DNA of 64,000 bases, taken from contig DASSIS010000007.1 of assembly GCA_035691665.1 (NCBI GenBank), forward strand, positions 27,587 through 91,586, given 5' to 3'. Below, one piece after another: positions 58,866-64,000 of the stretch. Position numbers and translations under genes: made by a program. The notes under the pieces were generated by a model, which saw nothing but the letters and a program-made list of their open reading frames with translations, searched no databases and was not told where the DNA came from. The stretch comes from DASUBN01 sp035691665 (GTDB lineage: Bacteria; Pseudomonadota; Gammaproteobacteria; Natronospirales; REEB76). Numbering within the stretch: the first letter of the stretch is position 1; every line of letters starts with the position of its first letter.

Positions 58866-60971
58866 ATGCGCAAGCGTGTTCCGTTCTCGCTCCCTGTCTG
58901 CATCGCCGCCGTCCTCATGAGCCCCGCCGCCTGGTCCGATGACCAGCCGGCCGCCCAGCTCGGCACCGTGGAAGTCACCGCCACTCCCATGCCCGAGCAT
59001 CTGGGCAGCGTGCCCCAGAGCGTGGACGTCATCGGCCACGATGAGCTCACGGCGCTCGGTGCCAAGGATCTGCACAGCGCGCTGCTGCTGGTGGCGGGTC
59101 TCGACGTCGCGCCCGGCGGCGACCATGGCCCGGCGAGCGCCATCCCCGAGTTCCAGGGCCTGCGCGAGTTCGACGCCTTCCTTCTGCTGGTGGACGGCGT
59201 GCCCGTGGGCGGTGCCTTCGACCCGGACCTCTCCAGCATCGACTTGAACGGCGTGGATCGCATCGAGGTCATCCGCGGCTCGACCCCCGTGAAGTACGGC
59301 GCCACCTCCTTCGTGGGCGTCATCAACGTCATCCACATGAAGGCCGGCGCCCAAGGCGGCAGCGCGAGCGCGTCCCTGGGGTCCTACGGCAGCTCCAGCG
59401 TCGGCGTCGCCGCTCCCTTGGGCAGCAGCGGTCCGGTGCAGCAGAGCGTCATCGCCGACTACACCCAGCGCGGATACTCCGACCCGCGCACCGGCTGGGA
59501 CCGCTCCCACGTGCTCTACCGCGGCGCCGTGACCACCGACAGCAGCGAGTTCCGCCTGGGTCTCGACGGCATGCTGCTGCATCAACGTCCCGACAGCCCG
59601 CGGGTGTTGCCCGACGGTGTGACCGCGCTCTCCCCGCTCGTGCCCGTGGACGCCAACGACAACCCCCGCGACGCCAAGATGGACGAGGACCGGGTGAGCC
59701 TGACCCTCGCCGACGACACCAACCTCGGCTGGGGCGAGTGGAGCACCACCCTCAACAACGTCTTCACCCACTGGCGCAACCTGCGCGGCTTCATCGGCAA
59801 CGACTCGCTCGCCACGCCCTGCTGCACGCCCAATTCCCAGGGCTACGACCAGAGCGTGGACGGCACCGACATCTATTTCGATACCCACGTCACCTATTCA
59901 CTGCTGGATGGCCTCAACACGGTCGGCGGCTTCAGCTATCTCTACGGCTCGGGCCAGGAACAGAGCGCGAACTTCTCCTATTACATCGACCCGGCGGGCC
60001 TCAACCCGCCTTCGAGCGCTTCCTTGCCGGTGGATGAGCGCACCGGCCTGCAGGACACCCGCCGCTTCTTCGGCCTCTACGGCCAGGCGGACTGGGCCTT
60101 CGCCCCGCGCTGGGATTTCAACCTGGGCCTGCAGCTCAACCACGACATCGAGGAAGTGGACGCCCAGGACTTCCCCGCCGGCGCCCCCGCCGCCCAGGGC
60201 GGCGACCGCCGCGACGACACCCGCTTCTCCGGCATGGCAGCCCTGGGTTACACCCTCTGGCAGCAGGACGCGGACGACGCGGTGCTCTACGGCAACTACC
60301 GCAACACCTTCAAGCCCGCGGCCCAGACCTTCGACCCGGGCTACAGCCCCTCCATCCTGGCGCCCGAGACCGCGCAGCAGTACGAAGTGGGCGCCAAGGG
60401 CCACCTCCTGCAGGGCGCCTTCGACTGGGAAGCGGACCTGTTCCTCACCAACATGAGCAACACGGTGATCTCCACTGACGTCGGCGGCCTGCCCGGCGTC
60501 GCCAACGGCGGCCAGAACCGCTTCCAGGGCCTGGAACTCGAGGCCGATTGGCGGATCGCGGACGACTGGCGCTGGCAGACGGCCTACAGCTACCACGACG
60601 CCCACTACCGCTCCTTCATCAACATCACCCCCGGCGGCCTGGTGCAGGATGCGGGCAACCGCCTCGAGGTCTCGCCCCATCACCTCTTCGCCACCGGCCT
60701 CTTCTATATGCCGGCCCACGGCTGGAACGGCTCGGCGGCGCTGCACTACACCGGTCAGCGTTTCTTCGACCCGGAGAACACCGTCTCCGCCCAGGCCTTC
60801 GTTACCTGGGATGCGGGGATAGGTTACCGCTTCGACACATGGAGCCTGACCCTGCAGGGGCGCAACCTCAATGACGCCCGCGACGTGGTCTCCAACAGCG
60901 AGCTCGGCAACAGCGAGTCCTACATCCTGCCGGCCCGCTTCTTCGAGCTCACCGCCAGCCTGCCACTCTAA
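58866..60971 (+). CDS. TonB-dependent outer-membrane receptor
   Basis: A 701-residue protein with a signal peptide (SPAAWSD), a TonB-box-like segment (LGTVEVTATPMPEH), a plug domain (about 45-155, with GVDRIEVIRGSTPVKYGATS) and a 22-strand-type barrel ending ...FFELTASLPL (terminal Leu instead of the usual Phe). No substrate-specific motif is visible and no siderophore or cobalamin genes lie nearby. The start was chosen at the ATG opening the signal peptide. Confidence 0.9.
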   Translation: MRKRVPFSLPVCIAAVLMSPAAWSDDQPAAQLGTVEVTATPMPEHLGSVPQSVDVIGHDELTALGAKDLHSALLLVAGLDVAPGGDHGPASAIPEFQGLREFDAFLLLVDGVPVGGAFDPDLSSIDLNGVDRIEVIRGSTPVKYGATSFVGVINVIHMKAGAQGGSASASLGSYGSSSVGVAAPLGSSGPVQQSVIADYTQRGYSDPRTGWDRSHVLYRGAVTTDSSEFRLGLDGMLLHQRPDSPRVLPDGVTALSPLVPVDANDNPRDAKMDEDRVSLTLADDTNLGWGEWSTTLNNVFTHWRNLRGFIGNDSLATPCCTPNSQGYDQSVDGTDIYFDTHVTYSLLDGLNTVGGFSYLYGSGQEQSANFSYYIDPAGLNPPSSASLPVDERTGLQDTRRFFGLYGQADWAFAPRWDFNLGLQLNHDIEEVDAQDFPAGAPAAQGGDRRDDTRFSGMAALGYTLWQQDADDAVLYGNYRNTFKPAAQTFDPGYSPSILAPETAQQYEVGAKGHLLQGAFDWEADLFLTNMSNTVISTDVGGLPGVANGGQNRFQGLELEADWRIADDWRWQTAYSYHDAHYRSFINITPGGLVQDAGNRLEVSPHHLFATGLFYMPAHGWNGSAALHYTGQRFFDPENTVSAQAFVTWDAGIGYRFDTWSLTLQGRNLNDARDVVSNSELGNSESYILPARFFELTASLPL

Positions 60972-61001
60972 GGTTCGCACCCTAAGCGGCTGTCATATAT
61001 G

Positions 61002-61032
61002 GCCCTGCCGCCCCGGGCGGCGGGGCTTTTTT
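61002..61032 (+). terminator. Terminator of the TonB-receptor gene
   Basis: GCCCTGCCGCC / GGCGGCGGGGC (one G-U pair) with a three-base loop and TTTTTT. Confidence 0.85.
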
Positions 61033-61198
61033 GGCCTTCTTGCCTTTCCTTTCGGAAAGACTATTCTGTTTATGGGGGAAAGTTCCTAAATAGGGAACAG
61101 GAGCGCATCGGGGAGAGAGGGAGTTTCTCTAAGCAACACAAGGAGTTGGTGTATGCGCGGGATGCGTATATCCCTTACAGGTTTCACCGCCGGTCGCC

Positions 61199-62971
61199 AT
61201 GCGATACCGGCTCCAAGCCGCTGCCGATTCCGCTGAGCTCCGGCTCAGCAGATCCGCCCAGGCCATCCCCGTGGCTACGCCCCTGCGCGTGCTCCTCGTC
61301 GAGGATACCCTCGCCGATGCCGAGCTCCTGCTCATGGAGCTCAAGCGCGGCGGGTACGAGGTCAGCTACGAACGCTACACCACCGAGGCCGAGGTGCGCC
61401 TCGCCCTCAAGGTCGGCACCTGGGACCTGATCGTCTCCGACTATTCGCTCCCCGGTTTCGACGGCATGCGCTGCCTGCAGCTCTACCGCGAGTCCGGCCT
61501 CGACATCCCCTTCCTGCTCATGTCCGGCACCGTCGGCGAGGAGATCGCCGTCGAGGCCATGAAGGGCGGCGCCCACGACTACATCATGAAGGACCGGCTG
61601 GTGCGGCTCGTGCCCGCCATCAAGCGCGAGCTGCGCGAGGCAGAGGCGCGGCGCGAACGCCGGAGCTTCATGGAGCAGATGGAGTTCATCGCCTACCACG
61701 ACCCCGTCACGCGCCTGCCCAACCAGCGCCTGTTCCTGCAGGAAGTGGAGCAGGCTATCCGTAAGTCTTCGCCCGGCGACGGCCAACTCGTCATCGCCAT
61801 CCCCGAGATCGCCAAGTTCAAGGAGATCCGCACCACCGTCACCCAGGCGGACTACGACACCCTGATGCGCCAGATCGCCGACCGCATCTGGCTGCGCTGC
61901 GAGGGCATGCTCACCCTCTCCCGCGTCGACGACTACACCTTCGCGGCGCTGTTCCCGGCGGACAAGGAGGCGGATCCCGCTGCCGTCGCGCGCAGCCTGC
62001 TCACCGCCTTCGACGAACCCTACGAGATCGACCCCTTCCTGCTGCACCTGGACGCCAGCGTCGGCATGGCCGTCCACAGCCCGGAGACCCCGGCCGCCGG
62101 CATGTTGCGCAACGCCATGGTCGCCGCCAACCAGGCGCAGGAGAAGCATCAGCCCTACGCCCTCTACTCCATGGCCGAAGACCTCTCCAGCCCCGGTAAT
62201 CTCGCGCTACTCGGCCAGCTGCGCGATGCCATCCGCGGCGGCGAACTCGAGCTGCATTACCAGCCCATCCTGGAGCTCGGCACCGGCCGCATCACCGAGG
62301 TGGAGGCGCTGGTGCGCTGGAACCATCCCGAGCTCGGTTTGCTGCAACCGGAGAAGTTCCTGGGGCTGGCCGAGAGCTCCAACCTGATCATCCCGCTCAC
62401 CGCCTGGGTCGTGGACGCCGCCTTCTCCCAATGGCGCCAGTGGCACGAGTCGGGCCTCGACGTGGACATGGCCATCAACCTCTCGGTGCGCAACATCCAG
62501 GACCGCGCCTTCGCCGGCTATATCGCCCAGCGCGCCAAGGAGCACGGCATCGATCCGGGCCGCTTCGTGCTGGAAGTGACCGAGAGCAGTATCATGACCG
62601 ACCACGAGGTGGCTAACGACGAGCTCATGCGCCTGCGGGAATTCGGCTTCAAGGTGGCGGTGGACGATTTCGGCACCGGCCACTCATCCCTCTCCTACCT
62701 GCAGCGTCTGCCGGTGGACGACATCAAGGTGGACCGCAACTTCGTGACCCGCATCGGCGAGAACCCCCAGGATCTCGCCATCGTCAACGCCGTGCTCGGC
62801 TTCGCCAAGGGCCTGGGCAAGCGCGTGGTGGCGGAAGGGGTGGAGAGCGGCGAGGCTTTGGGAATATTGCGCGACATCGGCTGCCATCTCGCCCAGGGCT
62901 ACCACATCAGCCGCCCTCTCGGGCGGGAGGCCGCCGCCCAGTGGCTGGCCAAGCAGAAGCTTGGCCGCTAA
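61199..62971 (+). CDS. Response regulator with degenerate GGDEF and EAL output
   Basis: A 590-residue protein. Receiver domain (about 28-150; phospho-Asp81 in IVSDYSLPG), a GGDEF-fold domain (about 160-315) lacking the motif (RVDDYTF), and an EAL domain (about 325-580) with EALVRW, EVTESS, DDFGTGHSS, KVDRNF and VAEGVES all present. It should be a phosphorylation-controlled c-di-GMP phosphodiesterase. The downstream histidine-kinase gene overlaps or abuts it and is a likely partner. The start at 61199 is tentative. Confidence 0.88.
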   Translation: MRYRLQAAADSAELRLSRSAQAIPVATPLRVLLVEDTLADAELLLMELKRGGYEVSYERYTTEAEVRLALKVGTWDLIVSDYSLPGFDGMRCLQLYRESGLDIPFLLMSGTVGEEIAVEAMKGGAHDYIMKDRLVRLVPAIKRELREAEARRERRSFMEQMEFIAYHDPVTRLPNQRLFLQEVEQAIRKSSPGDGQLVIAIPEIAKFKEIRTTVTQADYDTLMRQIADRIWLRCEGMLTLSRVDDYTFAALFPADKEADPAAVARSLLTAFDEPYEIDPFLLHLDASVGMAVHSPETPAAGMLRNAMVAANQAQEKHQPYALYSMAEDLSSPGNLALLGQLRDAIRGGELELHYQPILELGTGRITEVEALVRWNHPELGLLQPEKFLGLAESSNLIIPLTAWVVDAAFSQWRQWHESGLDVDMAINLSVRNIQDRAFAGYIAQRAKEHGIDPGRFVLEVTESSIMTDHEVANDELMRLREFGFKVAVDDFGTGHSSLSYLQRLPVDDIKVDRNFVTRIGENPQDLAIVNAVLGFAKGLGKRVVAEGVESGEALGILRDIGCHLAQGYHISRPLGREAAAQWLAKQKLGR

Positions 62972-64000
62972 ATCCCGCCGTCTCAGCGGCCGCTCGCGTC
63001 CCGGCGGCGCCGCCGGCGCCGTGCGTCCCTCGAAACCCGCCAAGCCCCGCAGCCCGCAGCGGGAATACGCCGACATCTTCACCCACAACCCCATCCCCAT
63101 GTGGATCTTCGACCTCGAGAGCCTGCGCATCCTCGCGGTCAACGCCGCGGCGCTGGCGCATTACGGCTACGGCGAGCGCGAGTTCCTCGCCATGACCATC
63201 AAGGACATCCGCAGCGAGGAGGATGCCGCGAGCCTGGAGCACTACATGACCACGGCGCGTCACGCCCTCAATAGCGCCGGTCTTTGGCGCCACCGCAAGA
63301 AGGACGGCAGCCTCATCGACGTCGAGATCACCTCCCACACGCTCCACTGGCGCGGCCACCAGGCACGGCTCGTCTCCGCCAACGACGTCACCGAGCGCCT
63401 GAAGGCCGAAGCCCGGATCCTGGAGCTGAACGCCACCCTCGAATCCCAGGTGCGGGAGCGCACCCAGCAGCTCGAGAGCGTGAACCGGGAGCTCGAAGCC
63501 TTCTCCTATTCCGTCTCCCACGACCTGCGCGCCCCCCTGCGCGTCATCGACGGCTTCAGCCAGGCCCTCATGGAGGACTATGCCGAGCGGCTGGAAGGCA
63601 GCGGCAGCAAGTATCTGGCCCGCATCCGCGCCACCACCCAGCGCATGGGCGTGCTCATCGACGACCTGCTCACCCTCGCCCGGGTCTCGCGGCGCAACGT
63701 CAGGCGCGGCGACGTCGACGTGAGCGCGCTCGCCGCCGAAGTGGTGAAGGAACTGAGCGAGAAGGACCCCTCCCGCGAGGTGGTCACGGGCATCCAGTCC
63801 GGCATGCGCGCCCATGCCGACGGCGGTCTCGTGAAGATCGTGCTGGATAACCTCATCGGCAACGCCTGGAAGTTCACCTCCAAGACCGCCGCGGCGCGCA
63901 TCGAGGTGTCCGCCGAGAGACGCGACGGCGTCACCGCCTTCTGCGTGCGCGACAACGGCGCCGGCTTCGACATGCAGTACACCCATAAGCTCTTCGGCGC
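62961..64000 (+). CDS. PAS histidine kinase, C-terminus cut by window edge
   Basis: A reading frame open to the right window edge. PAS domain (EYADIFTHNPIPMWIFDLES near the N-terminus), a short coiled coil, HisKA with SVSHDLRAPLRVIDG (phospho-His) and the start of HATPase_c (VLDNLIGNAWKFTS = N-box, DNGAGFDMQY = G1 box). The start is uncertain: TTG at 62961 would overlap the REC-EAL gene by 11 bases, GTG at 63021 is the alternative. It is similar to bacteriophytochrome-type kinases with LRAPLR. It probably phosphorylates the upstream regulator. Confidence 0.88.
   Translation, partial: MAAKSRRLSGRSRPGGAAGAVRPSKPAKPRSPQREYADIFTHNPIPMWIFDLESLRILAVNAAALAHYGYGEREFLAMTIKDIRSEEDAASLEHYMTTARHALNSAGLWRHRKKDGSLIDVEITSHTLHWRGHQARLVSANDVTERLKAEARILELNATLESQVRERTQQLESVNRELEAFSYSVSHDLRAPLRVIDGFSQALMEDYAERLEGSGSKYLARIRATTQRMGVLIDDLLTLARVSRRNVRRGDVDVSALAAEVVKELSEKDPSREVVTGIQSGMRAHADGGLVKIVLDNLIGNAWKFTSKTAAARIEVSAERRDGVTAFCVRDNGAGFDMQYTHKLFG

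Noticed and set aside
1..64000. CRISPR arrays, tRNA or rRNA genes
   Set aside because: No regularly spaced repeats, cloverleaf or rRNA sequence was found by reading; no att site at a tRNA could therefore be proposed.

Overview
The window looks like a chromosomal segment of a GC-rich Gammaproteobacterium. It has LpoB- and LPP20-type outer-membrane lipoproteins, a TonB receptor, many EAL/GGDEF and histidine-kinase proteins, and REP-like intergenic palindromes of the kind seen in Xanthomonadales-like genomes. The taxonomic guess is inference only.

The flanks (about 1-12.4 kb and 54.2-64 kb) are ordinary host DNA. On the left are two c-di-GMP proteins, a DUF4382-type lipoprotein, a four-gene outer-membrane lipoprotein operon containing LpoB, an alkyltransferase-like protein, and a PadR regulator with its membrane partner. 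On the right are a DUF4124 protein, a serine-hydrolase-like lipoprotein, a periplasmic protein, a TonB receptor, a REC-EAL response regulator and the start of a PAS histidine kinase.

Between them (about 13.1-50.1 kb) lies a full set of late genes of a podovirus-like phage, all on the minus strand and in canonical order when read right to left: TerS-like, zinc-ribbon, TerL, P22-like portal, scaffold, N4-gp56-type capsid, a decoration-like protein, head-tail adaptor, tail hub, four small virion genes, tail fibre, holin-like, lysozyme, small membrane protein, Rz/Rz1 and a metallopeptidase. No integrase, repressor or replication gene is visible. The cluster is broken at nearly every junction by non-phage genes: an FAD oxidoreductase, secreted and membrane proteins, an HD-GYP/EAL module, a TetR regulator, a large sensor kinase with a lone receiver, a CPBP protease, a beta-lactamase-family protein, a toxin-antitoxin pair and an O-acyltransferase. 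It is either a prophage that has accreted cargo and decayed, or a domesticated particle (gene-transfer-agent-like). The sequence alone does not decide.

Two patterns stand out. First, three minus-strand genes (18.1, 27.6 and 53.4 kb) encode different predicted cell-wall hydrolase domains behind the same N-terminal tag of about 25 residues (GLxxxLLG[RK]P...PGLAxxLLQ). Each is followed at once by a small exported or membrane protein, like an effector-immunity pair; two pairs sit inside the phage cluster and one beside it. Second, several cargo segments are bounded by a duplicated 3' end of the neighbouring gene (portal, scaffold, oxidoreductase) or by duplicated intergenic repeats. This suggests a recurrent insertion process that regenerates the disrupted gene end.
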